64,000 nt of DNA from Phialocephala subalpina (lineage: Eukaryota > Ascomycota > Leotiomycetes > Helotiales > Mollisiaceae), in the NCBI GenBank assembly GCA_900073065.1, contig FJOG01000027.1, positions 113,148 through 177,147 of the forward strand. The letters are read 5' to 3'. Shown piece by piece: positions 54,295-64,000 of this stretch; within the stretch, counting starts at the first letter, position 1, and the number at the start of each line of letters is the position of its first letter. Below the pieces are notes generated by a model. It was not told the DNA's origin. It did no database searches and saw nothing but the letters and a program-made list of their open reading frames with translations. Position numbers and translations under genes: made by a program.

Positions 54295-56017
54295 ATGGGT
54301 TTCGCCTCGTTCTCAATCGCAATCATTGCAAGCATCTGTTTCGTAAGTCAAGGAGAAACTACCCCCTTTATCTCTCGCTTACATCACCCGATTTAGCTAA
54401 TCCCTTTCCAGTTCTTGATCTATCGAGTTGGGCTCATCCTGTACCGCCTCTACTTTCATCCTCTCTCCAAGTACCCAGGGCCGAACCATTTGGCTGTGTC
54501 TGGTCTTCCTCGGTTTTATTACCAGGAAGTGCAAGGAACTTTCTACAAGGAGGTTCGAGACTTGCATAATAAACACGGCAATATTGTTCGGGTTGCACCA
54601 AATGAATTATCGATCGATGGGTCAATCGGATGGAATGATGTCTTTGGCCATAAGAAGGCGGGCGAAGTAGAATTCAGCAAAGACATGCTTTTTTATCGCC
54701 CTGCGGAGAGTGGCAATGGTGTCAACGGCAGTGGCGTTCAGGATATTTTTACTGCGAGCAGAGAAGATCACCGACGTCAAAGGCGACTGGTTGCTCATGC
54801 TTTCTCTGACTCGGCGCTCACTGAGCAGGAGGATCTGATCAAAGGATACATTGATCTTCTCATGCAACGATTCAAGGAGAACGTTGCCAAGGGTGATGCA
54901 TTTGATATCGTCAAGTGGTACAACTACACCACGTTTGACATCATTGGTATGGTGCTATTGTCCAACTTGTCTTCAATGATTGCTGATCTTGGCTTAGGTG
55001 ATCTCGCTTTTGGAGATCCATTCCATTGCCTCGAGACCAGGACCATGCATCCATGGGTCAGCATGATCTTCTCCTTCATCAAGGTCGGATCTCAAATGAG
55101 GATTTTCGCCCAATACCCCTTCTTGAAACCGCTACTTCGACTCCTCATCACCAAGGACGCCCAAGATCAAATCAAAAACAGTATGGAATTCACTCAAACA
55201 AAGCTTCAAAAACGACTTTCTCTAGGCAAGAACTTGCCGCGGAAAGACTTCCTAAGCTACATTCTCCGCCACAATGACGAGAAGGGAATGAATCATCAAG
55301 AGATCATAGGTAATTCGGAGTCCTTCATTGTTGCCGGCAGCGAGACCACTGCTACTCTGCTCTCAGGGTTGTCATACTATCTAAGTCGCAATACAGCAGC
55401 TTGGCGCAGATTGACGACTGAGGTTCGAGAAAGTTTCAGCTCCGAGGAGGAGATCACCATGCGATCTGCCGCTGCCTTGCCATACTTGCATGCTTGTCTT
55501 GAAGAAGGATTAAGAATGTACCCCCCGGCAGCTGTGACGCCCCCGCGGATCTCCCCCGGAGGTATGATCAACGGAGAGTTCATTCCGGAAGGTGTAAGTC
55601 TCTCGGTGCTCTTCTGCGTTCTTTGACTAACCACATCTACAGACCAAAATCTGGATCCATCAATGGTCCACCTATCACCGAGAGTCCAACTTTCATCTGG
55701 CGGATCAATTCATCCCGGAACGTTGGCTACCTTCCTCGCATGCTCTCTATGATCCCACATTTGCGACTGATAATCGCGCAGCCATGCAACCTTTCTCTCA
55801 TGGTCCGAGAAACTGCATTGGGAAGAACCTTGCGTATGCGGAGATGCGCTTGATCATGGCGAGGATGGCGTGGAACTTCGAGCTTGAGCTTATGCCTGAG
55901 AGCTATCATTGGACCGAAGGACAGAAGGTTTTCACCGTCTTCCAGAAGCCTCCTTTGTCTATGAAGCTTCACTTGGCGGACAGGGGAGAAAAAGGCAAGA
56001 TAATTTGTGTTTCCTGA
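54295..56017 (+). CDS. Cytochrome P450 monooxygenase
   Basis: Exons 54295-54342, 54412-55593 and 55643-56017 give 534 aa, the usual size of a microsomal P450. It begins with a membrane anchor (MGFASFSIAIIASICF) and the proline hinge HPLSKYPGP. Diagnostic elements are the I-helix ESFIVAGSETTATLL (AGSETT), the ExxR motif EEGLRMYPPAAVTPP, the PERW segment FIPERWLP, and the heme-binding loop FSHGPRNCIGKNLAYAE with the cysteine ligand. Similarity by eye is to the large fungal group that includes isotrichodermin C-15 hydroxylase-like enzymes. It would need the P450 reductase encoded elsewhere. The substrate is unknown. The Zn2Cys6 regulator upstream and the secreted hydrolase further upstream may act with it, but no polyketide, peptide or terpene synthase is in the window. 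Confidence 0.93.
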
Positions 56018-59000
56018 GCCAGGACTTTGGCTGCGAGAAGTGTGAAGCGAAAGAACATTCATCATGGTGTCAAACAATTTGGCCTAGGTAAAGGCCTCGA
56101 ATTTCATCTGTGCAGGCTTTCTAGCAGATTACAGAAGGTAATGTCTTGGAAAAGTCTGCAAATAGAATAGAACCCATTCTTGAGAGAAGTGAAAGAAGGA
56201 GATTCATATTTACACTTTAGAGTCTGGCCAGCCAATGTTAAAGCTCGATTGTTATGCACCTCGTGATCCACTTTCTAGTGCACTTTCGAAAGCATGCCCC
56301 TCGAGTTTAGATGGAAAGTTGAATCGATATAGCAAGCACAGTTCAAGGAATTTAGAAATGAATGAGTAGGTCATATCTTTAATATTATAATAAAGATTTT
56401 TAGAAATATTTTTTCAAGAATTTTCAAGAATTTTATAAATTTTATCCCGTACATGAATTTGGCCCAGATTTACATCTTGTATATAATATAATAATAAAAA
56501 TACAAGATTATACGTATATTTTATCCCGTATATAGATTTACGTCCAAAATTTTTTATCTCGGTTTAAATTTAATAAAAGAGATTCAAGAAATTAAAGTAA
56601 GCTAATTATGAAAAAGGTTATTTAATAATTGAAAGCAAAATTATACTATAATAAATATTATAAAGTAAGTTGGAATATAGCTCCTAAGAAAAGAATGAGG
56701 CAAGGAGGAAAAGGAAAAGGGAGGGGCATTCATGAAGTTTAAAACTCTCGAAAAGGACCTATTTTAATCCAAAGATAGAGTTGTTCTTGGGGAGAGCGAG
56801 ATGAATGCAAAACATGAAGAAACCCCTCTAAAAATATATCCTGAGGGGGAAAAGGAAGATAGACGCGCACCGTTTCCTCGATTTACCCGCAGTGCCATTT
56901 ATGCTGAGCATCACAAGCTGGGCAGCCCGCAAGTAGCCCGGAAGTACAACGGACACGATCGCAGAGACAAGTCTAGACTCAAGAAATCGAAAATGAGCAC
57001 CATTACATGGGAGGACTCTCGTCTCAGTCTTGATGCCACCACCTGTTTTCGAGCACAATGTCGAGTGCGAATGACAACAATTTGACAGATGACAGCAATA
57101 ACCCTAATATCATGGGACTATTCAATCTCATGAGTGGGTGACTGGAGCATCAAGCAAACAAGAGATCGAGCTGTGTGCTTGAGAAGGAAGTTTCCCGAGA
57201 CCAACAGAGACGAAATATTTTAGTTCAACACCATAAGTCGAATATTTCCGAAGCGATAGTGTGGGCGTGCTTGCTTTGAGCGCAGGATGAAAGGTATATC
57301 TATGTTTCAGAGATAGACCCACCTCAACGCCGTTGATGTAGTTTCCCTCACAAGGAGCACAGCTAAACTTGGATGAGCTATAGCTGAGCCAGAGACGGTT
57401 CAAGAAACTGAAAACAGAGTGTTCAAGTATAAGTACAGAACATCCTTCCCGAATTCAAGAGAAGCAAATCTAGTGTATTTATGGGCATGGATTTTCAATA
57501 GGAAGTCTCGTGTCTTCATGGCATTCCTATTCTAAGAGACACTCGTTAATTACCGACATACACTGCAACTCCGCAAAAGAATTCGAATTGAACCTTGAAC
57601 ACTGCTTCTGCTCCATATACTGAACTATTTCTACCCAAGAAGAGATAAAGTAACAACAATTCTAGAATTGACAACGATCGATACTCCTCCTTTTCTAAAC
57701 CTCCAAGATCCTACTAGCTAGTACCCAGACACATTCTATCCCATCGATGCTGAGCCCCGAATCATGTCCAACTGGCCTTGGTATTATTCAGTTCCGGGCT
57801 TGACTGAGTGGGAACGACCTCTGGTGGGTTGCGGGTGGGATGAGCACCGTACAGAGCTGGCAAAATGGTTTATATAGGCGTGAAGTTTGAAGGTGCAATC
57901 TGGCATAGGTGGGCAGACGAGGTGAATGAGCGTGAAAGGCGAACCATATCCAAAGCAGCATCGAAGACTACTTACGTACGTGCATATGAGGTGTAAAAAC
58001 CTCCCTCTCACACTTCCTAATAGATCATGTCGAACTTGAACACAAGCAGAGGCTTGAGGAGAAACTCCTTTGTTTCCCCTTATGATTGAAAAAGCGAGAT
58101 TGGTTTGTGGTTGACCTCAAACATTAGCGGAGCAAAGTCAAAGTTGAGTCGTGCAAATGGTTCCAAGTTCCATTCACGTGGTGTGTGCGAAGATGAAACA
58201 AGGTATATGACAACAAGTCTCCAAACGACAGCAACAGCCCTTCCCATTTCCTCCTCACCCACCCCGAACCAACAGCCGCCGCCTTCTCCTGCAAATGAAC
58301 AGCGCTGACACCGATATACTGAAGAGTCTGGACCCTGTTCGCAAGACCTAGGAGTACTTGATCTGGTTTTTGGTTTGCGTACCTCTGGTTGAGAGGTGGC
58401 GGCTGGTATTTATATTCCAAATCGCAGGCAGGAAGGTTTGGCTCGCGGTTTGTTGCTGTTTGGGAAGGATCGATCGAAGGCTCTGGCGTTGGCTTGACGT
58501 GAATTTGATCGTGGGTGAGGTGTCACATGGCGTGACCGTCGATGGCAGGGAGTGACAAGACCTCCAGATGTTACTAGGAAGATTAGTTCATGGCACAATC
58601 TCACTCCAAGAACACTTACCGACCTCAATATTCGATCTCACCCATGGAACTACCAGCCCACCACCTAGCCTGCTAGCCTTACTGGCACTGAGCGGATATA
58701 ACTCCATGCATAATGCTTCGCGACTGAATTTTCCTCCAATTTTGGGCGGATTTTATCTCGTGTACATTTTTTTTTGCTATAGAACTGTTTTCTACTATAC
58801 AATTTTAATATCAAAAAAGAAAAAAATAAGTAACAATAAAAATAAATAGAAGGGCCGCAGAACTTAACATATTTATGAGGTTTCGACTGAATCTCATTTT
58901 GCAGACCGGATAGCCATATTTGACGTGCCCCGAATGGCTTCCTGCTCACATAAATTGCAGCATCATGGTGGTGTCTAGAAAACATTTTCATTGGCGTTAA

Positions 59001-59328
59001 GTACAGATATCGTTTATCGGGTATAATCTGCCCTGTTCAACAATTAGTTGAGGTGGTAATCCCACTTAGCCAATGAGGTGGGCGTGCAAATGTTGGGTAT
59101 AGATATTGAGATTGGTTGAAGTGGCATTTTCCACATTGCCAATGTAGCTTTCACAAATGATTTGTTATGACGATGGCCGCTGGTGCTATGAGCACGAGTG
59201 ATATGGTGACTTTGCATCAGATTGATACAGAGCCATGAAGGGACCTCATTAAGGTGCCTTAAGTGGGCGAGAGAAGCTGGAAAAGAGACTTCTGAGGAGC
59301 TTCTTTCCGTCCTCCCCGCTTTCTGCAG
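56018..59328. other. 3.3-kb gene-poor region
   Basis: Several open frames under 110 codons occur on both strands; none is recognisable. One of 94 codons begins with an ATG at 56801 and is rich in charged residues, but it has no support. Includes the AT-rich block at 56375-56690 and a short AT-rich tract at about 58765-58850. Confidence 0.55.
56375..56690. repeat. AT-rich block, RIP-like
   Basis: Markedly AT-rich and non-coding. Two near-identical units around 'tttatcccgta(c/t)at' (about 56441-56452 and 56520-56531) suggest remains of a repeat. No ends were identified. Confidence 0.5.
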
Positions 59329-60811
59329 TCAACTAGAGGAATTTGATTCGATCACCGCCACTAGATGCTTCGTATAGACTATCCATGCGTTGCTACCACT
59401 TCTCTGGTCGGTGGCTAGCTGCTTGATTTCGTCCATCTTCTCGGTATGGCATTGGGGGCAGCCGTTCGGAGCGTCAAAGGGATAGGTGGTGAATGTGTGC
59501 AATATGCAATTGAGTAAGAGACCATTGATGATCTTCTCGGCCTCCTCTTTGTGGCCCTCTTGCCATCGGATGAACGCAACCCATTCTCCCCCGCCGCACA
59601 TGTTGACTAGAGTGTCCAGGCGCTTCTTCCAATTGGAATCATCCGCATCGATGGCCATGTGTTTGATTTGGCTCGTCTTCTCGTGAACGCAGAGCCAACA
59701 GCCACCCGGGTCGCCGAATGCATATTCGTGTTTCTGCTCCCCGTAAAGGAGTTTGCGCCAGCGCCGCGGGGTGGTGGTATAACCATCCTTCCCACAAGGT
59801 ATGGGAGCAATCCAGGGATATGTGATAGTCGACGTGCAAATGCCTTGAGGATGTCGAGATTTTACCATCCCGCAAATGTCACAATGTGTTGTACAGAGAA
59901 ATAGGCCACAACCAGGGACCATACATCCAGCTCCGTTCCGACCTCCATGTATATAACCATAGTGCTGCTTTCCGCAGAGACAGCTATGGGTGGTAGGGCA
60001 CACATTCCCCAGATGCTCGAATGAGCCACATTTGAAGCATTGCACAGTACATTGCCAGATGGTGTGTGGCGTCTTGTCAATCGTGTTGCAGAGGAAGTAG
60101 GTGCATTTTTCCTGGCAATCTTCCTTTTTGTGACCTGGAAAGAGATTGCAACCGCAGACTAGTTGTATACTTGGACAACATCCCTTTCCCATTGCATCAC
60201 AGTGGTGGCGATGATCAATCTTGCCGCAATTGCCGCAGTTCCTCGTGCAAGCAGATGTCTGGTGGGACAAGTCTCCGCAGTTCCTACAGTTCATAGCTGA
60301 ATCATTGTAGGTACCAGCCATATCCATATGGTCGTCAAGAAGTCCACCAGCTGTGGGCGTCACCTTCGGCTTTTCCACATTATCCAAACGTGCAAAGATA
60401 CTCCAGGCAGAGGCACCCTAACTCTCCCACCGTGACTGCAAAGTCGCGCGGCGAATACGAAGAGTTGCAAAATGTATGCGCGTCACCTGTTGAATTCATG
60501 TCGAGCTCGAGTCGATTGGCATCCATGGGTCCACTAGTCGATAGATCGATGCTCTGGGCAGTCGAAGAAAGAGTCGCATTGATGGATTCGACGAGGTTGC
60601 GTGTTCCTTTTGTGTGGTTTGTGGAGGCCATTGCTTCTGTGTCGTTGGCCTCCTCAATTCTTTGTGAGTGGCGGTTCAAGTTTTGCTGTCCCAGTGGTTG
60701 CGGGGTTGGAGCCGTCGTTGATTGTGTTTGCGCGTTATTCGAGATGAACGATGGAGAACCATCGTCAGCGATTCGGGATTCGGGATTGCTAGTGCTCGCG
60801 GCACCATCCAT
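59329..60811 (-). CDS. Zinc-knuckle (CCHC) protein with duplicated C-terminal module
   Basis: Proposed exons (minus) are 60811-60459 and 60400-59329, joined by a 58-bp intron (GTATTC...TGGAG), giving 474 aa; the intron is deduced because it makes SSIFARLDN, matching the IFGG repeats of the paralogue nearby. The N-terminal 120 residues are Ser/Thr/Asn-rich and disordered. Knuckles of the form C-x2-C-x4-H-x4-C are CRNCGDLSHQTSAC and CFKCGSFEHLGNVC, with a variant CGNCGKIDHRHHC between. More Cys/His pairs follow (CLCGKQHYGYIHGG, GCGLFLCTTHCDICG). The C-terminus repeats a unit: GGCWLCVHEKTSQIKHMAID and NGCPQCHTEKMDEIKQLATD. CCHC knuckles bind nucleic acid or protein. No transposon domains are attached. 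Function unknown. Confidence 0.78.
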
Positions 60812-61863
60812 TCCGGAGGATCATGATGACATCTTCGTTGGGTGATGGAATGATATTGTTGAGGTTAAGATTCTTGGAAAGATCGCGAGATAATATTCAA
60901 GCAAGGCTGCCATTAGCGTGATCGTAGCCTCGTCACCACGAAGCTGAACGGCAATAAGACATCTGGAGGAGGTGCTGCTTAGCTAAGATACTCGAAGAGG
61001 TGTGAAATATCAGAGATGTGGGCGGTGGATCATTACACTTTTCAAAACGAAAGCCAGCAACGGAATATGTGTTTCATTCTCCCTCGACTCTCACCTCAAA
61101 CGTCCACGGACCTATCCTACGCATCGTACATTTACCAGCAGTATCCGTCTCTATCTTTCTAGCATCTTTTCATGACCTCTTTCCCTCCCAAAGCATCCGA
61201 GTTCGAAGCACTGAACTTATGTGGCGAGAGGAGGGGTGGTTAGAGAGGTATTTGTTTTTAAAGAATTAAGAATCATCGTGCCCAAAGTCGATAGTCGTAC
61301 AAGATTATGGGCGTCGAGCGTCGACGGGCGATAGCTCGCAGTGACTTCTTTCAATATGGAATCAAAGTCACGGTACGCATTCCCTTAACATCAGCAGCAT
61401 CGTATTCTATAGCTGGTAAGAAAAAGATTCATTAGGATGGACTTACTTCATTACTTAACTGCCTAACGTGAAGGCACTACCATATGCTGTGTAGCGCTGC
61501 TACAAAGTTGCAAGTACGTCCGTACTGTGTATGCTCTGCATACGTATGGGACGCAAATGATCCGGAGGACAAGATGAAATCGAACTCGTGGTCAAACCAC
61601 TTATGTCTTCATAAGACGTGACGCAAGCTATGCGGTGTTGTGACAAAGTCACTGACTTTGTGTGTGCAACCTTGCACGCTGTGGAAACAACCACTACTCT
61701 CGACTGAAGTGATGAAACCTCAGCATGAGGTGAACGCTTCAGGAGTTTGAAGAACAGGATCAAGACCGAGGTCAAAGCCCTCAAGGTCGAGAGTCAACTG
61801 CAGGTAGATCGAGACCTTCTTCAGGGCCGGCTTCACGTAGTGATGCAACAGCGTCCTTCTTCT
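60812..61863. other. Spacer between two zinc-knuckle paralogues
   Basis: No convincing gene. Open frames of 83 and 94 codons are present at 61018 (plus) and 61784 (minus) without recognisable similarity. Confidence 0.5.
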
Positions 61864-63339
61864 TCAGGCTGATCTCTGGAGTTCCGCAAGTTGTTGTTGG
61901 ATGTATGCTCGATAGCCACCAGCAGCAGCCACCTTATCCTTCAGCAGATCTCGATACGCAGGATCATCCGCATAGGCAGACAATACAGCTTGTTGACGAT
62001 CAGCATCGCATTAAAGACAGCCAAGTTCTGTGGCAAACTAGGATTATCCGTTTAAGCCAAGGTAAGTCTCACACCATAGCATAGGGAATCTGCCGCGAGG
62101 CCAGGTGGTTGCTTCCGTGCCAGGAACCGGTTCTTTGAAGCCGTCGGGTAAAACGGTAGTATTGCAACCCGAGAGGCGGCCATGATGATTCTGGTCCAAG
62201 CCCAGTCAGAGCAGTGCTTATCGCAGTGGTAAAAGCCGCAGCCGATCACCATGCACCCTCCTCCATGCTTCTGACCGAGGTGATAGCCTCGACCACACTT
62301 GCAACTCTTATCTGGACATTCCCGGCTCTTGTGGTCGAAGGTGCCGCACATGCAGCATCAAACTGGGCATTGCATAGCCTTGTGTTATTGCTGGCATGGT
62401 GGATAGAGACAGATCTCGGTGCATTCGTGTATGGGGTGGCGCGGGAACTGCTTGCACCTACGGAATCTTGCATGTGCACCCAGATATTGTGTGGTATAGA
62501 TGACCGCATTTCCCACATGTTTGTTGACATTGAGACTCGTCGTGATCTTGTTCGCCGCAGTTGATGCACTGATCGGGATCGAGAGGAAGTCCGGTGATGT
62601 CGTGGGGGAACAAGTCCATGTTGTCCTTGCAAAAATCGGTAGGCATTGCGTTGCCGACGGGCTTGTCATTCGAAGAAGACGTCGGATAGTTGGTCGGGTG
62701 TTGTAGTCTTCCGAATTGGTCTGTATCTCCGGTTTCCTCTACTCCTTCCATCGCATCGGCAAGCTTTTGCGGTGGCCGCAAACCCCCGAAGATGTCAGAG
62801 TCAACTTGAGGTCGCTTTGGGCCTCCGAAGATATCAGAGCTAGCTTGGGGTTGCTTCAGACCTCCGAAGATGTCGGTATCTGCAGTGTCTGTCGAAGGGC
62901 GAGGAATACCCCACTCAAATACGGGGCCACCTCCGAGAAGAGGGGCAACAGGTGCAGCAGGCGCATGTCGAGGTCGAGTCGGTGCATTTGAATGATCAAG
63001 TGACTTTCGAGATTCGCGTCGCAGCTCAGCTTTAGAGGTTCGAACGGTCGGCGGTCTAGTGCTAGCGACACTGCTCAAGTTGGAGCAGAGATCGTCATCG
63101 TGATCGTCGGGTTTAGCCCTAGAAGTCGGAACGGGAGCGCGTCGCGGTAAGGTTAAGCGTCCTACTCGCGAGTCAACTCCCTTCCCTGACTTTGCGTCGT
63201 CGAGCTCGCGTCCGTCGGGAGTTTTGGGTGGGACGAATGCGTTTCGGGTCCATTGCCGTGTCTTCACTGGGTGATAGGGTGGTGAAGATATGTTGTGTTG
63301 GGTGGTGTTGTTGGGGAATGAGGCAGAGTTTGTGGTCAA
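61864..63339 (-). pseudogene. Frameshifted paralogue of the zinc-knuckle protein
   Basis: The 5' part (63339-62458) is open and encodes a disordered region with three tandem units (TDIFGGLKQPQ, SDIFGGPKRPQ, SDIFGGLRPPQ), then knuckles CINCGEQDHDESQC and CGKCGHLYHTISGC. It then shifts frame near 62470. The continuing frame reads PIHECTEICLYPPCQQ with a TAA where CAA is expected, then a TGA, then CCMCGTFDHKSREC, CKCGRGYHLGQKHGGGCM and FYHCDKHCSD. A further one-base loss near 62205 breaks the match to the intact gene at 59329-60811, after which LPDGFKEPVP and WPRGRFPMLW align with its IAPIPCGKDG and RRWRKLLYGE. No ATG is found at the 5' end of the frame. A coding-like tail of 47 residues (about 62007-61864) ends at a TGA and may be its last exon. 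Non-functional as read. Confidence 0.75.
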
Positions 63340-63830
63340 GGTGAGTGAGTGGTGGAGCTCGCTGTTGCCCCCTCCATCCGATATCGCTAACCTTACAGTA
63401 GCCTTGTCGCGCGCTCAGCGCAGCCGCACACCGCTAGATTTACTTTTTTCCGACCAAACTCCTGCTCATACTCGTACTTATACTTGTACTCACTACACTA
63501 TTACCTTCGCTGGATTGATCGAATGCCCATGCCAATTGCGAAGTTTCAGTGCCAGTGTCAATGAACTCTCGAAGCACCTCCCGAACCCTCAGACCAAATG
63601 TGGCAATGACGCCTCAGAAAAGGAAAGCTACCACTTGCAGCACCTTTCCACTAGACACACGAAAAGGGCTTCCTACACAGCAGTATAGAATAGCTCAATT
63701 GGATCGTCGACTACTAGTAGAACCTAACTTCAGCTCTGATGTGTTTACGTAGGCCGAAGGATCCTTCTAGTGGTATGTGTCAAGCGACCATATAGTGCTC
63801 CCTCGCTGACATGGACACAAAAGGTACTAA
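63340..63830. other. Region with a short plus-strand frame
   Basis: A frame with an ATG at about 63558 encodes 65 residues (MNSRSTSRTLRPNV, then LPTQQYRIAQLDRRLL) and stops at 63752. It is compositionally plausible as a first exon, but no family was recognised, and splicing into the frame at 63831 is not proved. Confidence 0.4.
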
Positions 63831-64000
63831 ATGTGTGGTGGAAAAGCCGACGAGCGTCCACCGCCAGCATCTATCCCAGTCGAACTACCCCCTCGACGTC
63901 CAGCAGCTCAAGCTAACACTCCTCGTCCTCCTTCAGCCAGGCCCAAGGCTGATCGGCCTACAACAAAACACCATCGACCCTCTACACGCGATCAATCTGC
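63831..64000 (+). CDS. Proline-rich reading frame running off the window (partial)
   Basis: From an ATG at 63831 the frame stays open to the end of the window (56 codons): MCGGKADERPPPASIPVELP, then RRPAAQANTPRPPSARPK. It is Pro/Arg-rich and disordered, with no domain visible. It could be an N-terminus, a later exon of a gene that starts near 63558, or chance. Confidence 0.3.
   Translation, partial: MCGGKADERPPPASIPVELPPRRPAAQANTPRPPSARPKADRPTTKHHRPSTRDQS

Noticed and set aside
1..64000. tRNA, rRNA or CRISPR features
   Set aside because: No cloverleaf-like sequence with a GTTC-type arm and no regularly spaced direct repeats were recognised by eye; a tRNA scan would be needed to be sure.

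Overview
The window is a piece of a filamentous ascomycete (Pezizomycotina) genome, probably of a Leotiomycetes-type fungus. The evidence is short GT...AG introns of about 45-85 bp in nearly every gene, fungal-specific families (2EXR, Zn2Cys6 regulators, Rhodopsin_4/PTH11-type membrane proteins, ECM33-like GPI proteins, UstP-like S41 peptidases, GH15 glucoamylase with CBM20), and AT-rich repeat blocks with the C-to-T decay typical of repeat-induced point mutation (RIP). The class is an inference from gene content. No rRNA, tRNA or CRISPR was recognised.

Left edge (1-10.8 kb): decayed DNA. A Ty3/Gypsy retrotransposon lies on the minus strand (integrase and RT remnants, gag, and one LTR at 4599-4860). 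It is followed by an AT-rich block, a short-chain dehydrogenase pseudogene, and an SF1-type helicase pseudogene split by a 623-bp element with terminal inverted repeats.

11-36.9 kb: a 2EXR protein; a secreted glucoamylase with an AmyR-type promoter site; a tyrosinase pseudogene; a 7TM PTH11-like protein; an AT-rich island carrying a 235-bp solo LTR with 5-bp target duplication; a large membrane protein; a divergent pair of MFS transporter and intronless MlrC/M81 metallopeptidase; an ECM33-like GPI protein; a secreted S41 peptidase; and a crotonase.

37-45 kb: a 110-aa SH3 protein, then what looks like a polyol/pentose catabolic cluster: a zinc sorbitol/xylitol-type dehydrogenase, a Zn2Cys6 regulator (convergent with it) and an MFS sugar transporter (divergent from the regulator). 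The 8-mer CGGTTCCG occurs twice upstream of the dehydrogenase and as a palindrome between regulator and transporter, so the regulator may control all three genes.

45.8-56 kb: a secreted arylsulfotransferase-like protein, a Fungal_trans_2-type regulator without a zinc cluster, a secreted alpha/beta hydrolase, a Zn2Cys6 regulator and a cytochrome P450. There is no backbone enzyme, so a metabolite cluster is only a possibility.

56-64 kb: a gene-poor stretch, then an intact zinc-knuckle protein with an internally duplicated C-terminal module and, about 1 kb away, a frameshifted paralogue with tandem IFGG repeats. A proline-rich reading frame runs off the right edge. Exon boundaries were read by eye from splice signals and phase; they are predictions.
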